From the NCBI RefSeq assembly GCF_001279725.1, contig NZ_LGDE01000226.1, positions 1 through 64,000 on the forward strand: DNA of 64,000 nucleotides. Reading direction: 5' to 3'. A program made the translations under genes and the position numbers. The notes under the pieces are model-generated. The model ran no database searches. It was given only the letters and a program-made list of their open reading frames with translations, and had not been told where the DNA came from. Shown here in pieces: positions 7,841 to 19,150 of this stretch (positions are counted from its first letter, which is position 1; the number at the start of each line of letters is the position of its first letter). Source of the DNA: Streptomyces sp. WM4235 (GTDB lineage: Bacteria > Actinomycetota > Actinomycetes > Streptomycetales > Streptomycetaceae).

Positions 7841-9286
7841 GTGAGCGCAACCCGCCCGGCAGCCGTCGTCGTACTCGCAGCGGGTGAAGGCACCCGCATG
7901 AAGTCGGCCACACCGAAGGTTCTGCACGAGATCAGCGGGCGTTCGCTCGTCGGTCACGTCGTCGCCGCCTCGCGCGAGCTCGACCCCGCACACCTCGTGG
8001 TCGTCGTCGGCCACGCACGCGAGCAGGTCACCGCGCACCTCGCCGACATCGACGCCGATGTCCGCACGGCCGTCCAGTACGAGCAGAACGGCACCGGACA
8101 CGCCGTCCGGATGGCCCTCGAAGAACTCGGCGGCGAGCAGGCCGGCACCGTGGTCGTCGTCTGCGGCGACACCCCGCTGCTGACCGGCGAGACCCTCGCC
8201 GAACTCACCGCCACGCACGAGGCCGACGGCAACGCCGTCACCGTGCTGACCGCCGAGGTGCCCGACTCGACCGGCTACGGCCGCATCATCCGCGGTGCCG
8301 ACGGCGCCGTCACGGCGATCGTCGAGCACAAGGACGCCACCGACGCGCAGCGCGCGATCCGTGAGATCAACTCGGGGGTCTTCGCGTTCGACGGAGCCCT
8401 GCTGAGCGACGCGCTGGGCAAGGTCCGCACGGACAACAGCCAGGGCGAGGAGTACCTCACCGACGTGCTCGGCATCCTGCGCGAGGCCGGCCACCGCGTC
8501 GGCGCGGCGGTCGGTGCCGACCACCGTCAGATCCTCGGGATCAACAACCGGGTGCAACTGGCCCAGGCCCGGGCCCTGCTGAACGCGCGCCTGCTGGAGA
8601 ACGCGATGCTGGCCGGCGTGACCGTCGTCGACCCGGCGAGCACGCTGGTGGACGTCACGGTCACCTTCGGGCAGGACGCGATCATCCACCCCGGTACGCA
8701 GCTCCTGGGGAACACGCACGTCGCGGAGGGCGCCGAGGTCGGCCCCAACACCCGCCTCAAGGACACCCGGGTCGGCCCCCGGGCGCGCGTCGACAACACG
8801 GTGGCGGACACGGCCGTGATCGGTGAGTCGGCGTCCGTCGGCCCGTTCGCGTACCTGCGTCCGGGAACGAACCTCGGCCTGAAGGCCAAGGCCGGCACGT
8901 ACGTCGAGATGAAGAACGCGACCATCGGCGAGGGCACCAAGGTGCCGCACCTCTCGTACGTGGGCGACGCGACCATCGGCGAGTACACGAACATCGGCGC
9001 GGCCAGCGTGTTCGTGAACTACGACGGCGAGAACAAGCACCACACGACCATCGGTTCACACTGCAAGACGGGCTCCGACAACATGTTTGTGGCGCCCATC
9101 ACCATCGGGGACGGCGCCTACACGGCGGCCGGCTCGGTGATCACGAAGGACGTCCCGGCCGGCGCGCTGGCCGTGGCCCGTGGCCAGCAGCGGAATATCG
9201 AGGGCTGGGTGGCCCGCAAGCGTCCGGGGAGCGCCGCGGCGACGGCGGCCCAGTCGGTGGCCGCGGAGGACTCCGACGGTCGTTGA
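7841..9286 (+). CDS. glmU: bifunctional GlmU (GlcN-1-P acetyltransferase / GlcNAc-1-P uridylyltransferase)
   Basis: 481 residues from the GTG at 7841; longer in-frame starts would run into the tRNA-Gln. It makes UDP-N-acetylglucosamine for peptidoglycan and other glycans in the cytoplasm. The N-terminal uridylyltransferase has the nucleotide-binding loop LAAGEGTRMKSATPK. The C-terminal half is a left-handed beta-helix with hexapeptide repeats (TIGEGTKV, ATIGEYTNIGA) and the acetyltransferase segment VNYDGENKHHT. Length is normal for actinobacteria. The tail after about residue 450 is Ala/Ser-rich. prs follows after 134 bp, a conserved actinobacterial pairing. Confidence 0.97.
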   Translation: MSATRPAAVVVLAAGEGTRMKSATPKVLHEISGRSLVGHVVAASRELDPAHLVVVVGHAREQVTAHLADIDADVRTAVQYEQNGTGHAVRMALEELGGEQAGTVVVVCGDTPLLTGETLAELTATHEADGNAVTVLTAEVPDSTGYGRIIRGADGAVTAIVEHKDATDAQRAIREINSGVFAFDGALLSDALGKVRTDNSQGEEYLTDVLGILREAGHRVGAAVGADHRQILGINNRVQLAQARALLNARLLENAMLAGVTVVDPASTLVDVTVTFGQDAIIHPGTQLLGNTHVAEGAEVGPNTRLKDTRVGPRARVDNTVADTAVIGESASVGPFAYLRPGTNLGLKAKAGTYVEMKNATIGEGTKVPHLSYVGDATIGEYTNIGAASVFVNYDGENKHHTTIGSHCKTGSDNMFVAPITIGDGAYTAAGSVITKDVPAGALAVARGQQRNIEGWVARKRPGSAAATAAQSVAAEDSDGR

Positions 9287-9420
9287 GGTGAACTGACCGG
9301 AAACGGGTACGCCCTGGACGGCGTACCGTGATAGGTGCACGCAATTCGGCTGGCTCACCGTGTGCGGGACGGACGCGCACGGGGGCGAGCAGCTTTCCAC
9401 ACGTCTGAGGAGACAGTGCT

Positions 9421-10398
9421 GTGACCGGGATCAAGACGACCGGCGAGAAGAAGCTGATGCTCTTCTCCGGCCGCGCCCACCCCGAGCTGGCCGAGGAGGT
9501 CGCACACCAGTTGGGTGTCGGCCTCGTGCCGACCAAGGCTTTCGACTTCGCGAACGGTGAGATCTACGTCCGTTTCCAGGAGTCGGCTCGTGGCGCGGAC
9601 TGCTTCCTGATCCAGAGCCACACGGCTCCGATCAACAAGTGGATCATGGAGCAGCTGATCATGATCGACGCGCTGAAGCGCGCGTCGGCCCGCTCCATCA
9701 CCGTGATCGTCCCGTCCTACGGGTACGCCCGCCAGGACAAGAAGCACAAGGGACGCGAGCCGATCTCGGCGCGCCTGGTCGCGGACCTGCTGAAGACGGC
9801 GGGTGCGGACCGCATCCTGACCGTCGACCTGCACACCGACCAGATCCAGGGCTTCTTCGACGGCCCGGTCGACCACCTGTCCGCCCTCACGGTCCTCGCG
9901 GACTACGTCGGCGCCAAGGTGGACCGCACCAAGCTGACGATCGTCTCCCCGGACGCCGGCCGCGTGCGCGTTGCCGACCGCTGGTGCGACCGTCTGGACG
10001 CGCCGCTGGCCATCGTGCACAAGCGTCGCGACAAGGACGTCGCCAACCAGGTGACCGTCCACGAGGTCGTCGGTGAGGTCAAGGGCCGCGTCTGCGTCCT
10101 GGTCGACGACATGATCGACACGGGTGGCACCATCTGCGCCGCCGCCGACGCGCTGTTCGCGCACGGCGCGGAGGACGTCATCGTGACGGCCACGCACGGC
10201 ATCCTGTCCGGCCCCGCGGCCGACCGCCTGAAGAACTCCAAGGTCAGCGAGTTCGTGTTCACGAACACCCTGCCCGATCCGTCGGACCTGGAGCTCGACA
10301 AGATCACGGTGCTGTCGATCGCCCCGATGATCGCGCGCGCCGTGCGCGAGGTCTTCGAGGACGGCTCGGTCACCAGCCTGTTCGAGGAGCAGCAGTAG
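9421..10398 (+). CDS. prs: ribose-phosphate pyrophosphokinase
   Basis: 325 residues from GTG at 9421, with GAGGAGA just upstream. It converts ribose-5-phosphate and ATP into PRPP, feeding purine, pyrimidine, histidine, tryptophan and NAD synthesis. Visible motifs are DLHTDQIQGFFDGPVDHL (catalytic and allosteric flag region), SYGYARQDKKHKGREPIS (ATP loop), and the PRPP loop VLVDDMIDTGGTI. The class I enzyme is full length. A small hairpin with the 8-bp arms GGTACGCC/GGCGTACC (9306-9327) lies in the gap after glmU, so prs may have its own promoter or be partly insulated. Confidence 0.97.
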   Translation: MTGIKTTGEKKLMLFSGRAHPELAEEVAHQLGVGLVPTKAFDFANGEIYVRFQESARGADCFLIQSHTAPINKWIMEQLIMIDALKRASARSITVIVPSYGYARQDKKHKGREPISARLVADLLKTAGADRILTVDLHTDQIQGFFDGPVDHLSALTVLADYVGAKVDRTKLTIVSPDAGRVRVADRWCDRLDAPLAIVHKRRDKDVANQVTVHEVVGEVKGRVCVLVDDMIDTGGTICAAADALFAHGAEDVIVTATHGILSGPAADRLKNSKVSEFVFTNTLPDPSDLELDKITVLSIAPMIARAVREVFEDGSVTSLFEEQQ

Positions 10399-10427
10399 CC
10401 GCTCCCGCCCCCGCGCGGTAGATCCTT

Positions 10428-10487
10428 TTGGGTACGGCCTCCCGGCCGGGTAGACTCCACGAGTTGCTCGGCGAGGGAGGCCGTACC
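10428..10487 (+). promoter_or_regulatory. rplY promoter embedded in a 13-bp inverted repeat
   Basis: A near-consensus vegetative promoter is visible: -35 TTGGGT (10428-10433), a 17-bp spacer and -10 TAGACT (10451-10456). Around it lies a perfect 13-bp inverted repeat, GGTACGGCCTCCC (10431-10443) and GGGAGGCCGTACC (10475-10487), spaced by 31 bp that contain the -10 and expected start site. The promoter is well supported. The repeat could be an operator, or the right arm could act in the leader RNA. Confidence 0.7.
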
Positions 10488-10590
10488 TGTTCACACGGGT
10501 GCCGGCACTCCGTTATCGACGCGCTCTTCGTAGCAGGCCGTTCCGGCCGGGTGACTGTCGTCCAATTCCGTCACCCCACGAGGAGTGAGC

Positions 10591-11172
10591 ATGTCCGAGG
10601 TCAAGCTTTCCGCCCAGCTCCGTGACACCTTCGGCAAGGGCTCTGCCCGTCAGGCCCGTCGCGACGCCCTGACCCCCGCCGTCATCTACGGCCACGGCAC
10701 CGACCCGAAGCACGTCAACGTCGACGCCCACGCCCTTCAGCTGGCGCTGCGCACCCCGAACGTCCTGCTCTCCCTGGACCTCGGCGACGCCGGCACCGAG
10801 CTGGTCATCCCGAAGGCCGTGCAGAAGCACCCCCTGAAGCGCACGATCTCCCACGTCGACTTCCTGATCGTCAAGAAGGGCGAGAAGGTCACCGTCGACG
10901 TCGCGATCGTCACCGAGGGCGAGCTGGCCGCCGGCGGCAACATGCTGGAGACCCTCCAGAACACCATCTCCGTCGAGGCCGAGGCCACCCACATCCCGAC
11001 CGAGGTCACCGTCTCCATCGCGGGCCTCGAGGCCGGCGCCACCATCCACGCCAAGGACCTGGTCCTCCCGAAGGGCACCACCCTGGCCGTCGACGGCGAC
11101 ATCGCCGTCCTCCAGGTCGTGGCCCCGCAGGCCGAGGAGCCGGCCGCCGACGCCGAGGACACCGAGGTCTGA
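10591..11172 (+). CDS. rplY: 50S ribosomal protein L25 (Ctc/TL5 family)
   Basis: 193 residues from the ATG at 10591, chosen because AGGAG sits 5 bp upstream; a GTG six bases earlier overlaps that site. It is a 5S rRNA-binding protein of the long L25/general-stress Ctc type. The N-terminal L25 domain starts [23 protein letters not shown], followed by the TL5 C-terminal beta domain ([28 protein letters not shown]) and an acidic AEDTEV tail. It lies between prs and pth, a conserved order in high-GC Gram-positives. It has its own promoter and is followed by a hairpin. Confidence 0.96.
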   Translation: MSEVKLSAQLRDTFGKGSARQARRDALTPAVIYGHGTDPKHVNVDAHALQLALRTPNVLLSLDLGDAGTELVIPKAVQKHPLKRTISHVDFLIVKKGEKVTVDVAIVTEGELAAGGNMLETLQNTISVEAEATHIPTEVTVSIAGLEAGATIHAKDLVLPKGTTLAVDGDIAVLQVVAPQAEEPAADAEDTEV

Positions 11173-11202
11173 GCCTCGCGCTCCCCTCTCGGCACTTGCT
11201 GA

Positions 11203-11243
11203 ACGACCGCCGTCCGGCTCCACTGGAGCGGGACGGCGGTCGT
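11203..11243 (+). terminator. hairpin between rplY and pth
   Basis: A perfect 13-bp stem, ACGACCGCCGTCC with GGACGGCGGTCGT, has a 15-nt loop and is followed by TTCGTT. It sits between the rplY stop and the pth ribosome binding site, so it is likely a partial terminator rather than a full block. Confidence 0.65.
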
Positions 11244-11263
11244 CTTCGTTAAGGAGCTTTTTG

Positions 11264-11854
11264 ATGTCGGACGACACGGCCCCCTGGCTGATCGTCGGTC
11301 TCGGGAACCCCGGGGCGGAGTACGCGGGCAACCGTCACAACATCGGGTTCATGGTCGTGGACCTGCTGGCGGAGCGGATGCGCGGCAAGTTCAAGGCGCA
11401 CAAGGCGCGCGCGCAGGTGGTCGAGGGCCGCATCGGCCCGCCCGGCCCGGCGAACCGTCGGGTGGTGCTGGCCAAGCCGATGTCGTTCATGAACCTGTCG
11501 GGCGGCCCGGTGACGGCGCTGCGCGACTTCTACAAGGTTCCGTTGGACCGGATCGTCGCGGTCCACGACGAGTTGGACATCGACTACCCGACGCTGCGGC
11601 TGAAGCTGGGCGGCGGGGACAACGGCCACAACGGTCTGAAGTCGATGACGAAGGCGATGGGCCCGGACTACCACCGGGTCCGCTGCGGCATCGGTCGGCC
11701 CCCGGGCCGAATGCAGGTGGCGGACTTCGTGCTGAAGGACTTCTCGTCCACGGAGCGCAAGGAACTGGACTGGTTCGTCGACCGGTCGGCGGACGCGGTG
11801 GAGTGCCTGATCCAGGAGGGTCTGGAGCGCGCGCAGTCCACCTACAACTCCTGA
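11264..11854 (+). CDS. pth: peptidyl-tRNA hydrolase
   Basis: 196 residues from ATG 11264, with AAGGAG at 11251. It releases tRNA from drop-off peptidyl-tRNAs in the cytoplasm. Family signatures are clear: [20 protein letters not shown] (catalytic His), [39 protein letters not shown], and RCGIGRP. Length is normal. It ends before a strong bidirectional terminator shared with convergent ppc. Confidence 0.97.
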   Translation: MSDDTAPWLIVGLGNPGAEYAGNRHNIGFMVVDLLAERMRGKFKAHKARAQVVEGRIGPPGPANRRVVLAKPMSFMNLSGGPVTALRDFYKVPLDRIVAVHDELDIDYPTLRLKLGGGDNGHNGLKSMTKAMGPDYHRVRCGIGRPPGRMQVADFVLKDFSSTERKELDWFVDRSADAVECLIQEGLERAQSTYNS

Positions 11855-11867
11855 CGCGGACCCCGTA

Positions 11868-11906
11868 CGAAGGAAGCCCCCGCCGATCCGGCGGGGGCTT
11901 CCTTCG
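11868..11906. terminator. bidirectional terminator between pth and ppc
   Basis: A perfect 17-bp inverted repeat (11868-11884 with 11890-11906) with a 5-nt loop sits between the convergent ends of pth and ppc and can serve both strands. Confidence 0.85.
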
Positions 11907-11919
11907 TGTGCGGGGTGCG

Positions 11920-14691
<2,772 letters not shown>

Positions 14692-14930
14692 AGGTGCGGC
14701 TCCTTGCAGTGTTCGAGCGCTACTGGGCGGTGGGCTCCCGGCCGTGCGCCGCGGCGCCTCCCCGGATCTCGTCCGGGGGTGTCCCCGCTGGTGCGCAGCT
14801 CGGGCTGCCCGTGCGGACCGCGCTGTCCGACGTGACCAGGATAGGTGTCCCGTGCCGGTGCCCCGGCAGAGCCGTGCGTACCGGTCGGTAGCGGCGGTTT
14901 GTCCGACTCGACCGTCGACCCGTGGTCCTC

Positions 14931-14985
14931 TTGCCCCGCACGGGACCTTTGCCATACTTACGATGCCGTAACTTACGGGTCCGTA
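14931..14985 (+). promoter_or_regulatory. desaturase promoter with overlapping TTACGG dyads
   Basis: A plausible -35 TTGCCC (14931-14936) and -10 CATACT (14953-14958), spaced by 16 bp, are followed immediately by nested inverted repeats. These are TTACG-4-CGTAA (14958-14971), CCGTAA-C-TTACGG (14966-14978, perfect) and TACGG-GT-CCGTA (14974-14985). The arrangement over the start site is that of a repressor operator. The TetR-type regulator encoded two genes on is the obvious candidate ligand (inference). Confidence 0.75.
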
Positions 14986-15036
14986 GGGTGCCGCGTAAGG
15001 GCACCTGCCGTCTCCCTCACCCCCCAGGGGATCACT

Positions 15037-16017
15037 GTGACCATCAGTCCCGATCTGATCGAGGACGCGTCCGCGCCCTCAGATACGCCCGAACCGTCGG
15101 CGACGCTCGGCGGCGAGAACAAGCGGTCCGTCGAGCAGATCGCCCTGCTGCTGTTCATCACCGTCCCCTTCGTGGCCCTGCTGGCGGCGATTCCGCTGGC
15201 CTGGGGCTGGGGGGTGAGCCTGCTGGACGTCGGCCTGATGGTGTTCATGTACTTCCTGGCCTGCCACGGCATCACCATCGGGTTCCACCGCTACTTCACG
15301 CACGGTTCCTTCAAGGCGAAGCGGCCGCTGCGGATCGCGCTGGCGATCATGGGCTCGATGGCGGTGGAGGGTCCGCTGGTGCGCTGGGTGGCCGACCACC
15401 GCAAGCACCACAAGTTCTCCGACCACGAGGGCGACCCGCATTCGCCGTGGCGGTTCGGGGAGACGCTGCCGGCGCTGATGAAGGGCCTGTGGTGGGCGCA
15501 CATCGGCTGGCTCTTCGACGAGGAGCAGACCGACCAGCAGAAGTACGCGCCCGACCTGATCCAGGATCCGGCGATCCGGCGGATCTCGCGCGACTTCATC
15601 TTCTGGACCATGTTCTCGCTGGCGCTGCCGCCGCTGGTCGGCGGTCTGGTGACGATGTCCTGGTGGGGCGCGTTCACGGCGTTCTTCTGGGGCTCGCTGG
15701 TGCGCGTGGCGCTGCTGCACCACGTGACGTGGTCGATCAACTCGATCTGCCACGCGGTGGGCAAGCGTCCGTTCAAGTCGCGGGACCGCAGTGGCAACGT
15801 GTGGTGGCTGGCGGTGCTCTCGTGCGGCGAGTCCTGGCACAACCTGCACCACGCCGATCCGACCTCGGCCCGGCACGGTGTGCTGCGCGGCCAGGTGGAC
15901 TCCAGCGCCCGGCTGATCCGCTGGTTCGAGCAGTTGGGCTGGGCCTCTGACGTGCGGTGGCCGTCCGAGGCGCGCATCGACGCCCGGCGCAAGGAAAAGT
16001 CCTCGAACGCGGCATGA
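15037..16017 (+). CDS. membrane fatty-acyl (delta-9 type) desaturase
   Basis: 326 residues from GTG 15037, with AGGGGA upstream. It is an integral-membrane di-iron desaturase inserting a double bond into saturated acyl chains. The three histidine boxes are intact: HRYFTH (84-89), HRKHH (121-125) and HNLHH (268-272). Hydrophobic helices flank them (about 35-57, 62-80, 195-235). It resembles acyl-CoA delta-9 desaturases of actinobacteria. Its stop overlaps the start of a TetR regulator (ATGA), so the pair forms an operon and membrane fluidity is probably under feedback control. No electron-transfer reductase gene is adjacent. Confidence 0.92.
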   Translation: MTISPDLIEDASAPSDTPEPSATLGGENKRSVEQIALLLFITVPFVALLAAIPLAWGWGVSLLDVGLMVFMYFLACHGITIGFHRYFTHGSFKAKRPLRIALAIMGSMAVEGPLVRWVADHRKHHKFSDHEGDPHSPWRFGETLPALMKGLWWAHIGWLFDEEQTDQQKYAPDLIQDPAIRRISRDFIFWTMFSLALPPLVGGLVTMSWWGAFTAFFWGSLVRVALLHHVTWSINSICHAVGKRPFKSRDRSGNVWWLAVLSCGESWHNLHHADPTSARHGVLRGQVDSSARLIRWFEQLGWASDVRWPSEARIDARRKEKSSNAA

Positions 16018-16688
16018 TGGGGGACGTGGCGATCGACGGCAGCAGTTCCAGCAGCGACAAGCCCCGGCGCGGCCGCCGGGTCCGGATGACGGGCGCCGAA
16101 CGGCGTCAGCAACTGCTGGACATCGGCCGCACCCTGTTCGCCGAGAAGGGCTTCGAGGGCACGTCGGTGGAGGAGATCGCGGCGAAGGCCGGGGTGTCCA
16201 AGCCGGTGGTGTACGAGCACTTCGGCGGCAAGGAGGGCCTGTACGCGGTCGTCGTGGACCGGGAGATGCGCCAGTTGCTGGACGGGGTGACGGGCGCGTT
16301 GACCGCCGGGCATCCGCGGGAGCTGCTGGAGCAGGCGGCGTTCGCGCTGCTGGACTACATCGAGAACTACACGGACGGTTTCCGGATCCTGGTCCGGGAC
16401 TCGCCGGTGGCGCAGTCGACGGGCACGTTCGCGTCGCTGATCAGCGACATCGCCACGCAGGTGGAGGACATCCTCGGGTTGGAGTTCAAGGCCCGGGGCT
16501 TCGATCCGAAGCTGGCGCCGCTGTACGCGCAGGCCCTGGTGGGCATGGTGGCGCTGACCGGGCAGTGGTGGTTGGAGACGCGTCAGCCGAAGAAGGCCGA
16601 GGTCGCGGCGCACCTGGTGAACCTGTCCTGGCACGGACTGGAGAACCTGGAGGCGAAGCCCCGACTGGTGGGCCATCGCAAGAGCTGA
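16014..16688 (+). CDS. TetR-family regulator coupled to the desaturase
   Basis: 224 residues from ATG 16014, overlapping the desaturase stop by 4 bp. A GTG at 16026 is an alternative start. The N-terminal helix-turn-helix is typical (TSVEEIAAKAGVSKPVVYEHFGGKEGLYAVV). The C-terminal ligand domain is helical. By position it is probably a repressor sensing acyl-CoA or fatty-acid state and acting on the TTACGG dyads upstream of the desaturase, including its own transcription. This parallels fatty-acid TetR regulators elsewhere, but the ligand is not deducible. Confidence 0.9.
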   Translation: MMGDVAIDGSSSSSDKPRRGRRVRMTGAERRQQLLDIGRTLFAEKGFEGTSVEEIAAKAGVSKPVVYEHFGGKEGLYAVVVDREMRQLLDGVTGALTAGHPRELLEQAAFALLDYIENYTDGFRILVRDSPVAQSTGTFASLISDIATQVEDILGLEFKARGFDPKLAPLYAQALVGMVALTGQWWLETRQPKKAEVAAHLVNLSWHGLENLEAKPRLVGHRKS

Positions 16689-16710
16689 TCGCACCCGCCG
16701 CGCGGCGGGT

Positions 16711-16738
16711 GGTGCCCGGGCCTCGGGGCCCGGGCACC
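16711..16738 (+). terminator. hairpin after the TetR gene
   Basis: A 10-bp stem, GGTGCCCGGG/CCCGGGCACC, has an 8-nt loop. It is preceded by a second small palindrome, CACCCGCCGCGCGGCGGGTG (16692-16711). Together they form a likely terminator of the desaturase-regulator operon. Confidence 0.7.
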
Positions 16739-16919
16739 GTGCGTTCTGAACGTGATCAAAACAGGGCCGCAAATGGCTACTGCCGTGCGCTTCCCGGCTG
16801 TACTGTTCGGTTACTTCCCGGGGGGGAATGAGACCTCACGTGCGATGCGGCGCGCTTCAGCGCGCCTCCGCGCGGGTACATTCGACCCGGTTTCGCCTGC
16901 TTTTTTACAGGGAGACCTC

Positions 16920-18677
16920 TTGTCTTTCATGCGCTTCTCGCGCTCCGGTCGCCTCGCGGCCTGCACCGCCACCGCCCTCGCCACGGGCATGCTGATGGCC
17001 TCCGCGGCCTCGGCGACCGGGCTGCCGAAGCCCGTCACCCCGACCCCGAAGGTCACCGCCGACGAGCGCGTCGTCGGGCACCTGCCCGGGGGCAAGCCGA
17101 AGGCCGCCACGCAGCAGAAGCAGCGCCTGGCCGCCGGCGCGAACGCCGCCGGCACCACCTCGACCCTGTTCGACGTGAACGGTGACGGCGTCGACGACTT
17201 CCTGTACCGCGGCCGGAGCGGCACGTCCTACCTCAAGCTCTCGGGCTCCAGCGAGGCGGACACCACCTTCGACGTCTGGAAGACGGACTCCGCCGAGGAC
17301 TTCAAGGACGTCATCCCCGTCGGCGACCTCGACCACAACGGCCGGCCCGAGCTGCTGCGCCTGACGGTCACCGGCCGCCTGTCCCTCACGGAGGCGGGTA
17401 CCACCGGCACCGGTTCGCCGGCGTGGAGCGGTGGCGGCTGGAACATCTACAACAAGGTGTTCGGCGCCGGCGACCTGACGGGCGACGGCAACGCCGACCT
17501 GCTCGCGCGCACCAACGACGGCCAGCTGTACCTGTACCCGGGCACGGGCAAGGCCGGCTACGACGTCCCCTTCGGCAACCGGGTCCTGCTCGGCGCCGGC
17601 TGGGGCGCGTTCACCCAGCTCATCGGTGGCGCGGACTACAACGGCGACGGCAAGACCGACGTCGTGGCCACCACGGCGACCGGCGTCATGTACTTCTACA
17701 AGGGCACCGGCTCCGCCGCCGCGCCCTTCGGCGACAGCGTCCAGACCGGGACCGGCTGGAACGGTTTCAACCAGCTCGTCCCGCTCAATGGCAGCGGTGG
17801 CCGCGGCGTGGTGCTGGCCCGCACGGTGAGCGGTCAGGGCTACATGTACAGCGGCGACGCGAGCGGGGTGCTCGGCAACCGCTTCGAGTTCGGCAAGGGT
17901 TGGCAGTCCGTCGACCTGTTCTCGGGTCAGGGCGGCATCCCCGCGCACGGCAAGGCCGCGATGTGGGGCCGCACCGGCGACGGCACGCTGTTCGGCTACG
18001 GCGGCCACGGCGACGGTACGTTCGGGGATCGCAAGCAGATCTCCGACCCCGGCGGCTGGCCGCTGTCCGTGGTCGACATCGCGCTGACCTCCTCGCTGAC
18101 CACGGCGTCCCGCGCGGACATGCTGTACCGCGTCGAGGGCGACATGTACGACGGCGAGTACCCGCTCGGCGGCGGCTGGGACATCTACAACGCTTTCGCG
18201 GGCGTCGGTGACCTCACCGGCGACGGTTACGGCGACCTCCTCGCGCGGGACAAGTCCAACGTCCTGTGGCTCTACCCGGGCAAGGGCGGCAACGGCCAGG
18301 GCTTCGCGAACCGCGTGAAGCTCGGCGCCGGCTGGGGCATCTACAACAAGCTGATCGGCGCGGGCGACGTGACCGGCGACGGGCGCGCGGACCTGCTGGC
18401 CCGCGGCACCGACGGCGCCCTGTGGGCCTACCCGGGCACCGGCAACACCGCCGCCCCCTTCGGCGACCGCGTCAAGATCGGCGACAGCGGCTGGAACGGT
18501 CTCGGCAAGCTCACCGCGGCCGGCGACGTCAACGGTGACGGCCGCACGGACCTGGTGGGCGTGGACTCCGCCGGTGTCGCCTACCTCTACTCGGCGAGCG
18601 GTGAGAAGGGTCTGAACACCTTCAAGGGCCGCACCAGCCTCGGTGGCGGCTGGAACACGTACGCGGAAATCCTCTGA
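16920..18677 (+). CDS. secreted FG-GAP/VCBS repeat protein
   Basis: 585 residues from TTG 16920 (GGGAGA 5 bp upstream), or 582 from the ATG at 16929. It has a signal peptide: FMRFSRSGRLAACTATALATG then a hydrophobic run ending ASAASA. The mature part holds seven or so calcium-binding-like loops of the D-x-N/T-G-D-G type (DVNGDGVDD, DLTGDGNAD, DYNGDGKTD, DLTGDGYGD, DVTGDGRAD, DVNGDGRTD). These alternate with WG/GW motifs (GAGWGIYNKL) in an integrin-like beta-propeller. No catalytic domain is visible. Many Streptomyces secrete such proteins, and function is unknown. It is monocistronic, followed by a strong terminator. Confidence 0.9.
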   Translation: MSFMRFSRSGRLAACTATALATGMLMASAASATGLPKPVTPTPKVTADERVVGHLPGGKPKAATQQKQRLAAGANAAGTTSTLFDVNGDGVDDFLYRGRSGTSYLKLSGSSEADTTFDVWKTDSAEDFKDVIPVGDLDHNGRPELLRLTVTGRLSLTEAGTTGTGSPAWSGGGWNIYNKVFGAGDLTGDGNADLLARTNDGQLYLYPGTGKAGYDVPFGNRVLLGAGWGAFTQLIGGADYNGDGKTDVVATTATGVMYFYKGTGSAAAPFGDSVQTGTGWNGFNQLVPLNGSGGRGVVLARTVSGQGYMYSGDASGVLGNRFEFGKGWQSVDLFSGQGGIPAHGKAAMWGRTGDGTLFGYGGHGDGTFGDRKQISDPGGWPLSVVDIALTSSLTTASRADMLYRVEGDMYDGEYPLGGGWDIYNAFAGVGDLTGDGYGDLLARDKSNVLWLYPGKGGNGQGFANRVKLGAGWGIYNKLIGAGDVTGDGRADLLARGTDGALWAYPGTGNTAAPFGDRVKIGDSGWNGLGKLTAAGDVNGDGRTDLVGVDSAGVAYLYSASGEKGLNTFKGRTSLGGGWNTYAEIL

Positions 18678-18695
18678 TCTCCGCGCACACCCGTG

Positions 18696-18742
18696 CACGA
18701 CGGCGCCCCGCCACCGGTCTCCGGTGGCGGGGCGCCGTCGTG
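18696..18742. terminator. bidirectional terminator
   Basis: A 22-bp perfect stem with a TCT loop (arms 18696-18717 and 18721-18742) separates the convergent FG-GAP and glyoxalase-like genes. It is the strongest hairpin in the window. Confidence 0.9.
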
Positions 18743-18758
18743 TCGGGTCGGCGCGCGG

Positions 18759-19148
18759 TCAGCCCGCGGCCTCCAGGCAGGGTTCCGGGTGGTGCGGTTC
18801 CAGGAATTCGAGCCGGTTGCCGACGGGGTCGGTCGAGAAGAAGCGGCGGTACCCGGGCAGGTCGTCGTCCCAGACGACCTCGGCCCCGTGCTCGCGCAGG
18901 CGGCGCGCGTACGCCTCGATGTCGGTGACCCGCAGTCCCGGGTGGGCCTTGCGCGCGGGCCGGAAGTCCTCCTCGACACCCAGGTGCAGTTGTACGGCGC
19001 CGGCGGCGAACCAGCAGCCGCCCCGGCCGGCGAGGACGGGCGGTTTGGGCAGCTCGGACATGCCGAGGGCGTCGGAGTAGTACGCCCGGAGCAGGTCTTC
19101 GGCGCCGGGTGGTACGGCGAGTTGGACGTGGTCGACGGCGGTGAGCAC
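18759..19148 (-). CDS. VOC (glyoxalase/bleomycin-resistance fold) protein
   Basis: 129 residues from GTG 19148. Its ribosome binding site AAGGAGG lies inside the end of the Tam-like gene, whose stop is 2 bp away, so translation is coupled. The single VOC domain has the metal-site residues expected: H in VDHVQLAV, H in QLHLGVE, and E in NRLEFLEP. The substrate is unknown. Linkage with a TamR-controlled methyltransferase suggests a role in metabolite repair or detoxification under oxidative stress (inference). Confidence 0.85.
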   Translation of the reverse strand: MLTAVDHVQLAVPPGAEDLLRAYYSDALGMSELPKPPVLAGRGGCWFAAGAVQLHLGVEEDFRPARKAHPGLRVTDIEAYARRLREHGAEVVWDDDLPGYRRFFSTDPVGNRLEFLEPHHPEPCLEAAG

Positions 19149-19150
19149 GG

